Source: CAWKMN01 sp963850765 (GTDB lineage: Bacteria > Chloroflexota > Anaerolineae > Aggregatilineales > Aggregatilineaceae). Taken from it: a DNA stretch of 64,000 nt. Positions 29,501 through 38,123 of this stretch are shown here, in pieces; position 1 is the first letter of the stretch; every line of letters starts with the position of its first letter. The notes under the pieces are model-generated. The model saw only the letters and a program-made list of their open reading frames with translations, ran no database searches and had not been told where the DNA came from. Location: positions 620,001-684,000 of the forward strand of contig CAWKMN010000003.1 in assembly GCA_963850765.1 (NCBI GenBank), read 5' to 3'. The position numbers were made by a program, and so were the translations under genes.

Positions 29501-30009
29501 TGCTGGCCCAGGCGGTCAAACATCTGAAGGGCGAAGGCGAGGCCCCGAAGCTCACCATCTCGACCCCGACCGTGACGATCGATCTGCCTTTACCCACCTA
29601 TATTCCCACATCGTTCATTTCCGAGCCGGCGCTGCGTATCCAGCTTTACCGGCGGCTGGCGGAATTGAACAGCATGGAACGTATCGCGGAGATGGAAGCC
29701 GAACTCACCGATCGGTTTGGCAGCCTGCCGCGCGCTGTCAAGGGGCTGCTGTTCCAGCTTCGCATCAAACTGCTGGCACAGGCGGCGAACGTCACCGCGG
29801 TCACGAGCGAAAACGGGCAGATCAGCATCCGCCTGCCCTATCTTGCCAATACCGATCGGTCCGCGTTGCAGCAGCGGCTTGGGCATAACGTCCGGGTCAG
29901 CCGTACCGCCGTGTGGATGCCCTACGAGTCGCTGGATGAGCAAGCGTGGCAGGCGGATTTGCTGGATGTATTGGAAGATCTGAAGATCGAGGCCATCCAG
30001 ACGACGTAA
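26503..30009 (+). CDS. mfd: Transcription-repair coupling factor Mfd (apparent frameshifts near 28233 and 29393)
   Basis: Joining three frames gives about 1168 aa, the expected size. Mfd removes stalled RNA polymerase and recruits UvrA. In order: a UvrB-like N-terminal part (RRGGILDIYPVSARFPVRIEFFG), the CarD-like polymerase-binding domain (AGDYVVHVEYGIGRF, near 28010), the helicase core with GDVGYGKTEVA (28450) and DEEQRFGV (28756), the RecG-like TRG region, and the C-terminal UvrA-binding inhibitory domain (PTYIPTSFISEPALRIQLYRRL is its conserved start). The shift at 28233 fits one extra base (AAAGTCCG). The shift at 29393 fits one lost G (GCGGGATG for GCGGGGATG). Confidence 0.95.
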
Positions 30010-30060
30010 TATCCCACAGCGTGTGGGATAGTGTGGGATAGCGTGGGAAATGTGGGAAAT
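30010..30060 (+). repeat. 10-bp phased GTGTGGGATA repeats after mfd
   Basis: Right after the mfd stop there are near-repeats of GTGTGGGATA at about 10-bp spacing: starts near 30021, 30031, 30041 and 30050, with further GTGGGAT at 30064 and 30129. The first also forms a perfect hairpin with TATCCCACA (30010-30018). The same motif recurs before folC at 37940-37966. Confidence 0.7.
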
Positions 30061-30063
30061 GAT

Positions 30064-30100
30064 GTGGGATTTGGCCGGCCATCGGGCGACCAAATCCCAC
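30064..30100. terminator. Perfect 11-bp inverted repeat between convergent mfd and DegV genes
   Basis: GTGGGATTTGG (30064-30074) and CCAAATCCCAC (30090-30100) are exact complements with a 15-nt loop. It lies between two convergent genes and probably acts on both transcripts. Neither side has a good U-tract, so Rho-independent termination may be weak. Confidence 0.5.
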
Positions 30101-30136
30101 GAATTATCCCAAATCAGCGATCAGACGTGTGGGATA

Positions 30137-30991
30137 TCAGGCCGCCCACTGGACAATGATCCCCAGCGTGCCCGGCCCCACATGCACCCCTAAAACAGCC
30201 GTAATGTACGAAAGATAAGACTCTTTTGGCGAAAGCTGGTCCACTGCCTCATCGAGCAGCGCGCGGGCCTCGTCGCCGGCCCCGGCATGCATAATCGCCA
30301 ACCGCTCGATCGGGTGTCCGGCCGCGCGCTCCTCGGCCACCTTGATCAGATGCTCGGCGGCTTTCTTGCGCGTCCGCACCTTATCCGCCGCTTCGATTAC
30401 CCCGTTCTGAAGTTCAAGCAGCGGCTTGATATTCAGCGCCGTGCCCAACAGCCAGCTTGCATTCCCGATGCGCCCGCCGCGATGCAGATATTTCAGGTTC
30501 TCCACCGTGAAAATCAGGACGGAGCGCTGCGCCCCCGATCGAATCGCCTCGACAATTTCGGGCGCGCTGGCTCCGGCGTCTCGGGCATCGGCCCCAGACA
30601 GCACCGCAAATCCCAATGCCCACGATGTCTGGCGGGTATCGATCAGATGCACGGGAAAATCGACCATATCCTTCGCCTGGAGCGCCGAAGCATAGGTCCC
30701 GCTGAGATCGCAGGAAATGGTCGCGCATACGACCTCGTCAGCGTTTTCCGCCTCGCGTGCGCGCTGAAACCCATCCACAAAATCCTGCACTGACACCTGC
30801 GAGGTCTTGGGAAGATCATTCGCGGTCAGCATCCGCGCGAAAAGCTCCTTCTCGGTTATGTCGATACCGTCCCGGTAACTGGCTTCGCCCCACAGGACGT
30901 ACAGGGGCGCGGTGTGAACATGCCGCGCCGCGACCAGATCCGGCGTCAGATTGCACGTGCTGTCGGTGACTAAAGCGATACGTCCGGCCAT
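30137..30991 (-). CDS. DegV family fatty acid-binding protein
   Basis: A 284-aa protein with the DegV fold, family of the bacterial FakB fatty acid-binding proteins. Typical parts are IALVTDSTCNLTPDLV at the N-terminus, the TSQVSVQDF loop, ISCDLSGTYASALQA, the ENLKYLHRGGRIG motif and a C-terminal GVHVGPGTLGIIV. Whether a FakA kinase exists elsewhere cannot be seen here. It is the last gene of a run beginning with folC, 23 bp after the lipoprotein gene. Confidence 0.93.
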   Translation of the reverse strand: MAGRIALVTDSTCNLTPDLVAARHVHTAPLYVLWGEASYRDGIDITEKELFARMLTANDLPKTSQVSVQDFVDGFQRAREAENADEVVCATISCDLSGTYASALQAKDMVDFPVHLIDTRQTSWALGFAVLSGADARDAGASAPEIVEAIRSGAQRSVLIFTVENLKYLHRGGRIGNASWLLGTALNIKPLLELQNGVIEAADKVRTRKKAAEHLIKVAEERAAGHPIERLAIMHAGAGDEARALLDEAVDQLSPKESYLSYITAVLGVHVGPGTLGIIVQWAA

Positions 30992-31014
30992 ACGCTGTCC
31001 TCCTCTGCTAATAA

Positions 31015-32592
31015 TCAGTCCGAGCCTGCACCAACCCAGCCCAACAGTATGACTTCGCCCCGCAGTTGGCTGGTCAAGTTCCGCGAATTATAGCCGTTGG
31101 CGTTCGCAATGTATAAATCCAGCCGGCCATCGGCCGCACCCGAACGCGTCTGGATTCCCGCATACGCCAGCCATACCCCATCCGGTGAGTAACTGGGATC
31201 GCAGGCGCGCGGCGACTCGTAGGTGTAGAAAATGTCGAGGTTATTCCGTGCCACCACCAGCCCATAAGGACACTGCCCGTTCCGGCCGGCAAACGCCACC
31301 CATTCACCCTCGGGCGACCACGCCGCCGCAAAACCGTGACGCGCAAACAGGTATTCGTCGCTGGACTGGATCACCGTCCCGCCGCCGTCTTTCAACACGA
31401 CTCGCGCCGGGTCCGACGCCTGATGATAGATCACGTGCGTCCCATCGGCCGACCAGGCGGCCCCCAGGTTAAGCGCCGCATCCTGGTCGGAGACTTTGCG
31501 CGCCGTGCCCGCCTGGATATTCGTTACCCAGAGTTCCGACTCAGCCGCAAACGGATCGGAGAGGCCGGTCGTAAACGCAACTTGCAGGTTGCTGATCCAC
31601 GTCGGCGGGCCATCGACAAAGACCTCGGAGACGCGCTGAACCTGCCCGGTCGATACATCCATCACATACAGCAGGCCACCCTTGGGCGTGGGCGCATCGA
31701 TCGCGGAGCAGGATCCGGGCTCGCCGGGTGCCCAGGTCGGGCAGGTATCCCGATCCGAGACAAACGCCAGCCGCCGGCCATCCGGCGACCACGCCGGCCA
31801 CAGATCATAAGCGCCGTGCGCGGTCGCGTTCTGGAACATCGAACCATCGGCGGAGATGACAAATATATCAACGTCGTACGCCGTGGGCAGCGCCACGGCC
31901 AGCTGCGTGCTGTCTGGCGACCAGACGGGCCGATGATCGGGGATGCCGCGCGGGTTGAGCGACGGGATGTTAAACAACCGCAAGCTGATCCCTACGCTCA
32001 TATTCAGCAGGTAGAGGCCTTCGGCGCGGGTTCCGTCTTCGAGAATGGTCGGCTCCATAAAATAGGCGATCTTGTTGCCGTCCGGCGACCAGTAGATCCG
32101 GTCGCTCGTGCTGGCCGGCAGATCGACGATCTCCGTCTGTGTGCCCGATGCCGGGTCAATCAGATAGAGCGTTTCCACTTCGTTGGCGGGTACCGGCGTT
32201 TCCGGGTTAGAGGTGCCGCCGGTGCGTTCATTCGCGCTGACGATCGCGTAGAACGGTTGGGTCAGGCCGCTGAGCAGGCTGGCCGGAACTTCGACCGGCA
32301 TCCACTGGTCATTGGCAAACCCCACCACCGGGAACGGTGTAACCGACGCCGTCGGCGTGATGCTTGGCGGCGGTGGCTCCGTGGGTGTCCGCGTGACTGT
32401 CGGGGTGCGAGTCACGGTGGGTGTCACCGTCACAGTCGGTGTGTACGTAGCGGTCGCCGTGGGAGTCGGCGTCAGCGTGTGCGTGGGGGTGAGCGTCGCG
32501 GTTGGTGTGGGAGTCGCCTCCTCCACCGCGAAATTACATCCCGCCAGGAATAGGAGCAGGAGCAGAACCAGATAAAAGAATCGCTTTACCAT
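31015..32592 (-). CDS. TolB-like beta-propeller lipoprotein with Thr/Pro stalk
   Basis: A 525-aa lipoprotein. The signal peptide MVKRFFYLVLLLLLFLAGC gives lipid-anchored Cys19. A stalk of TPT repeats covers about residues 28-85. The rest is a beta-propeller of PD40/WD40-like blades, seen in recurring YWSPDGNKIAY, VWSPDSTQLAV and AWSPDGRRLAF motifs. Such domains bind proteins or glycans; the ligand is unknown. It lies 34 bp after the AlbA_2 gene in the same direction. Confidence 0.85.
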   Translation of the reverse strand: MVKRFFYLVLLLLLFLAGCNFAVEEATPTPTATLTPTHTLTPTPTATATYTPTVTVTPTVTRTPTVTRTPTEPPPPSITPTASVTPFPVVGFANDQWMPVEVPASLLSGLTQPFYAIVSANERTGGTSNPETPVPANEVETLYLIDPASGTQTEIVDLPASTSDRIYWSPDGNKIAYFMEPTILEDGTRAEGLYLLNMSVGISLRLFNIPSLNPRGIPDHRPVWSPDSTQLAVALPTAYDVDIFVISADGSMFQNATAHGAYDLWPAWSPDGRRLAFVSDRDTCPTWAPGEPGSCSAIDAPTPKGGLLYVMDVSTGQVQRVSEVFVDGPPTWISNLQVAFTTGLSDPFAAESELWVTNIQAGTARKVSDQDAALNLGAAWSADGTHVIYHQASDPARVVLKDGGGTVIQSSDEYLFARHGFAAAWSPEGEWVAFAGRNGQCPYGLVVARNNLDIFYTYESPRACDPSYSPDGVWLAYAGIQTRSGAADGRLDLYIANANGYNSRNLTSQLRGEVILLGWVGAGSD

Positions 32593-32626
32593 AAGGCTTA
32601 TTCACCGATCATCATGAACAGCGCCA

Positions 32627-34090
32627 TCACCGGAGCGGCCGCTTCAGCACATAGTACGAGCCGCGTTTCTCGCCCATCTTGAGCAGCAGCCCCCGGCTGA
32701 CCAGATCCACCAGATCACGCCGCAGGGTTTCGGGGTGTACATCCGGGCAGAGTTCCTGCAAATCCTTGTTGGTGATGCGGGCGTTATGCCGGTTCACCAG
32801 AAAATCCAGCGCGTATTCCTGCCGGCGGTTGACCTGCTGGCCGTTGAACACGCCGCCAAACAGCTCCGGCCCGCCGTCGTCGCGGTCATCGCCGGGCTGG
32901 TTATAAAGCGTTACCCGGAAACCACCGGCTGTTTCGCTGAACTCCGGTTCGGGCAGGCCGTTTTCGCGCATCAGCGCGATGACGCGATCCACGCCATAAC
33001 CCAGGCGCTCAATGAACCCCATATCGGAGAGCACCTGCACGATAGCCGAGTTCCGCGAGAACCGCTCATCAACGATATTATCCACCGTTACCGGCCCCGG
33101 CAGCCCGCCCGGACTGGTGATCTCCAGCCGGTCGCTGAAGAGATACAGCCGGATGCCGTCGCCCCAGATGCTGTAATCGCGGTGGGCGACGGCGTTCACC
33201 ACCAGTTCGCGCACCGCCTTTAGCGGATATTCCAACTGCTCGGTACGGGCCATGTGGGCGCTGAGCTGCACGCCTTTGCGCAGATGATCGACCAGAAACG
33301 TCTCCGCCCGCCGGATCTGTTCGGGCAGTGTCCCGGCGATATCCTGGCGCGTAAACACGTCACTCATTTCCTGGCCGGCGAAACGAGCCGCTGTAATATC
33401 CGATCCGCGAATGAACTGCTGCGGAGCCTTGCCGAACAGCAAAATCCCGGCATGCGTGGGATAAAGCTCACCATCCAGTAGAGCCAGACACCCGCGTTTG
33501 ACGAGAATTTGTTCAGGCGTCGCGCCGCCCATACCGCTCAGGCTGGCGGCATAAGTCTCTACTTGCTTCCAATCGAGATCATCCGGCCGGGCATGGCGCA
33601 CCACCTCGGACTCGAACGTCATATCGCCGCGTTCCAGCACGAGCCGCCTCAGCAGGTGAGTGGGGAGCGGGCTGTTGGCGGCTCCCTCGCGCGTCAGGTA
33701 ACGTCCATCAAGTGAATACACATACGGCATGCCGCGCGGCACCTGAACGACGACCATCGGCACACCCTGTACCTGGATCACCTGCGGCAGCGGGATGATC
33801 AGCGGGGGATCAATCGCAAGCGCCGCCTCTAATACGTGATCGACGGTGTTCTCCGCGTCGTCCACGCCGACGGGCTTATCCGACCGCGGCGCGACCCCCA
33901 GCAGCACCGTTCCGCCGTGGGCATTCGCCATCGCCACCAGGACCGTCGAAATGTCCCGAACCGGGGCGCGGCCGGGCAGCCAGTCCAGCACATCGGAGCG
34001 ACCTGCTCTCAACAAGGTCAAAATATCCTCGGCGTCGAGACTCTGCTCAGCATGAAGAAATCGCGCGTGAACAGCAGACACGGGTGTCAT
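32627..34090 (-). CDS. AlbA_2 / HATPase-like predicted transcriptional regulator (COG2865 type)
   Basis: A 487-aa protein. The N-terminal part (about 20-140) is a Schlafen-AlbA_2 type putative nucleic-acid binding domain (VAMANAHGGTVLLGVAPR). The middle has an ATP-binding GHKL-like region (NAVAHRDYSIWGDGIRLYLF, then LEITSPGGLPGPV and the helix with GYGVDRVIALM). The C-terminus has a winged-helix-like segment (ITNKDLQELCPDVHPETLRRDL). Its ATG overlaps the lon stop in ATGA. The regulated genes are unknown; coupling to lon suggests a stress or proteostasis link, which is inference. Confidence 0.85.
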   Translation of the reverse strand: MTPVSAVHARFLHAEQSLDAEDILTLLRAGRSDVLDWLPGRAPVRDISTVLVAMANAHGGTVLLGVAPRSDKPVGVDDAENTVDHVLEAALAIDPPLIIPLPQVIQVQGVPMVVVQVPRGMPYVYSLDGRYLTREGAANSPLPTHLLRRLVLERGDMTFESEVVRHARPDDLDWKQVETYAASLSGMGGATPEQILVKRGCLALLDGELYPTHAGILLFGKAPQQFIRGSDITAARFAGQEMSDVFTRQDIAGTLPEQIRRAETFLVDHLRKGVQLSAHMARTEQLEYPLKAVRELVVNAVAHRDYSIWGDGIRLYLFSDRLEITSPGGLPGPVTVDNIVDERFSRNSAIVQVLSDMGFIERLGYGVDRVIALMRENGLPEPEFSETAGGFRVTLYNQPGDDRDDGGPELFGGVFNGQQVNRRQEYALDFLVNRHNARITNKDLQELCPDVHPETLRRDLVDLVSRGLLLKMGEKRGSYYVLKRPLR

Positions 34091-36489
34091 TTTTCGTCCT
34101 CGGTACGCTGTGTCTCAGAGGTTGGAGAGACTAAAGCCTGTTCGAGCACCTTGTCCATATGATCGACCAGCACGATGTTCAGGCCGCGCAGCGTGCGCTT
34201 GGGGATCTCCGCCAGATCCTTTTCGTTGCGTTTAGGCAGCAGCACCTGCTTGACCCCGGCGCGGTGCGCGGTCAGGATTTTTTCGCGGACGCCACCCACC
34301 GGCAGCACCCGGCCCCGCAGCGTGATTTCGCCGGTCATCGCCACATCGCGCCGCACCGGGCGATGCGTCAGCGCTGAGATCAGCGCCGTCGCCAGCGTGA
34401 TCCCCGCCGATGGGCCGTCCTTCGGGATCGCGCCTTCGGGCAGATGGATATGAATATCCAGGCGGTCAAACTCCTCGGGATCGATCCCAAGCTGTGTCGC
34501 TCGCGAGCGGGTAAAACTCAGCGCGGCCTGCGCCGATTCCTGCATCACATCGCCCAACTGCCCGGTCAGCAGCACGCTGCCCTTGCCCGGCATCAGGCTG
34601 ACTTCGATCGCCATGGTATCGCCACCGCCCTCGGTCCAGGCCAGGCCGGTCGCCACGCCGACCTCATCGGCCTCTGCGGTCAGGGTGGACAAAAACTGCG
34701 GTGGTCCCAGGAACTTGTCCAGGCTTTCCGCTGTGATACGCCGCGCCACGCGCTTGTTCTCGGCTTTGCGGCGGGCGAGCTTGCGGCAGATCTTGGCGAT
34801 CTCGCGCTCAAGATTGCGCACCCCAGCCTCATAGGTGTATTCGCGGCAGATCAGACGGATCGCACCGTCGTCAAAATGGATGCCCTGCTCAGCCAATCCG
34901 TGCTGTTCAAGCTGGCGTGGGATCAAAAACTGCCGCGCGATGCTGAGCTTTTCTTCCTCGATGTAACCAGGGAATTCGATCAACTCCATCCGATCGAGCA
35001 GGGCCGGCGGGATCGTGTCGAGATAGTTCGCCGTCGTGATGAACATCACCTTCGACAGATCGTAGGTCACATCCAGGTAGTGATCGGAAAAGCCGTGATT
35101 CTGTTCCGGGTCCAGCACTTCGAGCAGCGCCGCGCCGGGATCGCCGCGGAAATCCACGCCCAGCTTGTCGATCTCGTCCAGCATGAACACCGGGTTGATC
35201 GTGCCGGCCCGCCGCATCGTCTGGATGATCCGTCCCGGCAATGCCCCGATATAGGTACGGCGGTGCCCGCGGATCTCGGCCTCGTCATGCACCCCGCCCA
35301 GGCTCACCCGCACAAACTCGCGCCCCAGCGCCTTGGCGATGCTCTCACCAAGCGATGTCTTGCCGGTCCCTGGCGGGCCAACAAAACACAGGATCGGGCT
35401 TTTCATCTTGTCGGCGGCCAGTTTGCGCACCGCCATATGTTCGAGGATGCGATCCTTGGCTTTGGGCAGCCCGTAATGATTGGCGTCGAGCACCTGCGCG
35501 GCGTGCCCCAGATCGAGATTATCCTCGGAGGTCTTGAGCCACGGCAGATCCAGCAGCCAGTCGAGATACGTGCGAATAATGCCGACTTCGGGAGCCATCG
35601 GCGGGATCATCAGCAGCCGGCCCAGTTCTTTCAGGGCTTTCTGCTCGACTTCGGGCGGCATGTCGGTGTTGGAGATGCGCTCGCGCAGGTCGTTCAATTC
35701 CTGCTGAAAAATATCCATCTCCCCCAGTTCGCTCTGAATGACGCGCATCTGCTCCCGCAGGATCATTTCGCGCTGGCTGCGATCAACCTCCTGCCGCACC
35801 TGAAGTTGAATGCTCTCTTCGAGTTCGAGCACGTCCAGTTCGCGCCCCAGCAGCCCGCTGACCCGGCGCAGCCGTTCGAGCGGATTGGTCGTTTGCAGGA
35901 GTTCCTGGCGCTCGTTCAGGGAGAGATTCAGCGTGGATGCCGTCAGATCGGCTAACCAGCCCGGTTCATCGATATTCAGCGCATAGATGTACGCTTCTTC
36001 GGGCAGCGCCGGGTTGAGGTCGACACACTTTTGAAACAGGCTGAGCGTGGCCCGCATCAGCGCTGTGGTTTCGCGGCTTTCCGGCACCTGTTCAGCCAGC
36101 GGCCGCGCCTTGGCCCGGAAAAACGGCTGGGTCTGGAGGATCTCGACGATCTCGACGCGGCGGCGGCCCTGCGCCAGCACACTCGACTCGCCGCTTGGCA
36201 TGTGCAGCAGGCGTCCCAGCGCCATTTCCGTGCCGAATTGGTGGAGGTCCGCCGGGCCGGGCACCTCCGTCGAGGGATCGCGCTGCGCCACGCCGATTAC
36301 GGTCTCCTGGCGCGTCTGAGCATCGCTGATCGCATCAATATCCTGCTCGCGCTGGACCAGCAGCGGCGTCACCATGTTCGGGAACACCACCAGATCAACC
36401 AGCGGCAGCAGGACTACTTCAATCAGACCATCCGGATCCGCAACCGCATCCTGGATGTTATAAAAGTCGTTTATGCCATGCCCAATCAT
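34087..36489 (-). CDS. lon: ATP-dependent Lon protease
   Basis: An 800-aa LonA-type protease. The N-terminal substrate-binding domain begins EVVLLPLVDLVVFPNMVTPL. Walker A is GPPGTGKTSLGES (near residue 371) and the AAA+ part contains FMLDEIDKLG. The protease domain has the catalytic dyad Ser694 in DGPSAGIT and Lys737 in REKILTAHRAG. There is no clear Shine-Dalgarno before ATG 36489, but the N-terminus fits the family. It lies 33 bp after folC and is coupled to the AlbA_2 regulator gene downstream. Confidence 0.97.
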   Translation of the reverse strand: MIGHGINDFYNIQDAVADPDGLIEVVLLPLVDLVVFPNMVTPLLVQREQDIDAISDAQTRQETVIGVAQRDPSTEVPGPADLHQFGTEMALGRLLHMPSGESSVLAQGRRRVEIVEILQTQPFFRAKARPLAEQVPESRETTALMRATLSLFQKCVDLNPALPEEAYIYALNIDEPGWLADLTASTLNLSLNERQELLQTTNPLERLRRVSGLLGRELDVLELEESIQLQVRQEVDRSQREMILREQMRVIQSELGEMDIFQQELNDLRERISNTDMPPEVEQKALKELGRLLMIPPMAPEVGIIRTYLDWLLDLPWLKTSEDNLDLGHAAQVLDANHYGLPKAKDRILEHMAVRKLAADKMKSPILCFVGPPGTGKTSLGESIAKALGREFVRVSLGGVHDEAEIRGHRRTYIGALPGRIIQTMRRAGTINPVFMLDEIDKLGVDFRGDPGAALLEVLDPEQNHGFSDHYLDVTYDLSKVMFITTANYLDTIPPALLDRMELIEFPGYIEEEKLSIARQFLIPRQLEQHGLAEQGIHFDDGAIRLICREYTYEAGVRNLEREIAKICRKLARRKAENKRVARRITAESLDKFLGPPQFLSTLTAEADEVGVATGLAWTEGGGDTMAIEVSLMPGKGSVLLTGQLGDVMQESAQAALSFTRSRATQLGIDPEEFDRLDIHIHLPEGAIPKDGPSAGITLATALISALTHRPVRRDVAMTGEITLRGRVLPVGGVREKILTAHRAGVKQVLLPKRNEKDLAEIPKRTLRGLNIVLVDHMDKVLEQALVSPTSETQRTEDEK

Positions 36490-36522
36490 GAGTTGAAATT
36501 CGACGCGTTTGTGAACATTACG

Positions 36523-37899
36523 TCACCGCACATTACCCACTCCCCGTTCTGGCTGACGGACCACATGCCCAACCGGCAGGCCGCACACTGTTCGCATCTC
36601 ACCCACAATAAACAACGAGCCGGCCGTGCAGATCAGGCCGCCCGCTCCGACCAGTTCTTCGGCCTGGCGCAGCGCCGCGTCGACCTGGGGAATCTCCTCG
36701 ATCGCGCCGGTATAGTGCTGCTCGCGCGCAATACGGGCGATTTCGCCGGAGGTCAGCGCGCGGGGGTGTACCGCCTGCGCCGCGATCAGATAATCCGTGA
36801 TGGGCAGCAGCGCCGCCAAAATACCGCTGACATCCTTATCCGCCGAGACCCCAAAGATCAGCGCGAACGGGCGCTGCGGGAACAGCTCGTCTAGTGCCGC
36901 GCGCAGTCGCCGTGCCGATGCGCCATTATGCGCCGAATCGAGCACCAGCAGCGGTGTGCGCTGCACCACTTCCAGACGCCCCGGCCAATCCACCTGTTCC
37001 AGCCCTGCGCGGATGCCGGCATCGGTCGCGGGAACACCGGCCGCGCGCACATGGTGCAGCGCCGCGAGCGCAACGGCCGCGTTGAGCGCCTGATGCTCCC
37101 CCAGCAAGACCGTGCTGTACGCGTCGAGCGGCTGGTCGGCGCGCCCAAACTGGAAACGGGTTCCGTTGAGCGTGCTGTTTTCGTAAACGTACAGCCAATC
37201 GCGCCCGATCACCGTCAGAGGTGCGTGCTGCTCCGCTGCGATCTCCGCCAGTACGTCCAGCGCACCGGGTGCCTGGGGCGCACTGACGACCGGCACGCCC
37301 GGCTTGATGATGCCGCCCTTCTCACGCGCGATGGACTCCAGCGAGTCGCCCAGCAGATGCGTATGGTCATAACTCAGGCTGGTAATGACCGAGACCGCCG
37401 GCGTCACGACGTTGGTTGCATCCAGCCGCCCGCCAAGGCCCACTTCCACCACCGCGACATCAACCTTTTGTTGGGCAAAATAGAGAAACGCCAGCGCCGT
37501 GGTCGCTTCAAACCACGTAATATCCGCCACGGAATCGAGCACGGGCCGCATCTGGTTCACCAGCGGGGTGAAGGCGTCCGGCTCGATCATCTGGCCGTCG
37601 ATGCGGAAGCGCTCGCGGAAATCCTGCAGGTGAGGCGAGCTGTACAGCCCGGTCTTCAGCCCGGATGCGGTCAGCGCCGACGCGCACATGGCCCCCACCG
37701 AGCCTTTGCCTTTGGTGCCCGTGATATGGATGACAGGATACTGCTGATGCGGGTTCCCGAACGCAGCCAACACCTCGCGCGGACGCTCAAGCGTCATCGC
37801 TCCCGGCGCGTTGCGGATGTGACGTTCAACCTCCCAGTTGATGAAGCTGTAGAGATAGTCGATGGCATCGGCATAGGATTGCAGCGGTGCAAGGGCCAT
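36523..37899 (-). CDS. folC: Bifunctional folylpolyglutamate synthase / dihydrofolate synthase
   Basis: A 458-aa Mur-ligase-fold enzyme that adds glutamate to dihydropteroate and folates. The nucleotide motif HITGTKGKGSVGAM, the SPHLQDFRERFRI segment, VEVGLGGRLDATNVV, and a C-terminal LDSAHNGASARRL are all typical. ATG 37899 was preferred to the more upstream codon because it has CAGGAG at a good distance. Phased GTGTGGGATA repeats lie 40-65 bp upstream. Confidence 0.95.
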   Translation of the reverse strand: MALAPLQSYADAIDYLYSFINWEVERHIRNAPGAMTLERPREVLAAFGNPHQQYPVIHITGTKGKGSVGAMCASALTASGLKTGLYSSPHLQDFRERFRIDGQMIEPDAFTPLVNQMRPVLDSVADITWFEATTALAFLYFAQQKVDVAVVEVGLGGRLDATNVVTPAVSVITSLSYDHTHLLGDSLESIAREKGGIIKPGVPVVSAPQAPGALDVLAEIAAEQHAPLTVIGRDWLYVYENSTLNGTRFQFGRADQPLDAYSTVLLGEHQALNAAVALAALHHVRAAGVPATDAGIRAGLEQVDWPGRLEVVQRTPLLVLDSAHNGASARRLRAALDELFPQRPFALIFGVSADKDVSGILAALLPITDYLIAAQAVHPRALTSGEIARIAREQHYTGAIEEIPQVDAALRQAEELVGAGGLICTAGSLFIVGEMRTVCGLPVGHVVRQPERGVGNVR

Positions 37900-37939
37900 A
37901 CGAACTCCTGACGATGAACCCAAAAGGCGTGATCAACGC

Positions 37940-37966
37940 CCACATTATCCCACATTATCCCACACA
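37940..37966 (-). repeat. 10-bp phased GTGTGGGATA repeats upstream of folC
   Basis: On the minus strand GTGTGGGATA, ATGTGGGATA and ATGTGGGCG follow at exact 10-bp steps (about 37966 to 37940). The phase and sequence match the array after mfd. Located upstream of folC, they could serve as a binding site for a protein contacting one face of the helix. Confidence 0.65.
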
Positions 37967-38123
37967 TACTACCCAACAATGCACCGGGCTACAAGGGCAA
38001 ACTTCGCCGGGAGCAGTGGGCGGCTGCACGGCGATCACCTGACAGTGGGCTCACAAACCGCCCTGATAGTGGTACAATGGACCGGATCAGTTCGTGCGCC
38101 ACGCGATGGTAAATGGAGTCTGG

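Noticed and set aside
30010..30130. CRISPR array
   Set aside because: The repeats are about 10 bp at 10-bp spacing with no unique spacers of 30-40 bp and no cas genes in the window.
34444..35955. 503-codon open frame opposite lon, and similar long frames opposite hppA (16441-17655), Mfd (26713-28140), the TPR gene (4479-5966) and DUF58 (1162-2196)
   Set aside because: These are antisense shadows produced by GC-rich codon usage. Their translations are rich in His, Gln and Arg with no domain pattern, and each lies opposite a well-supported gene.
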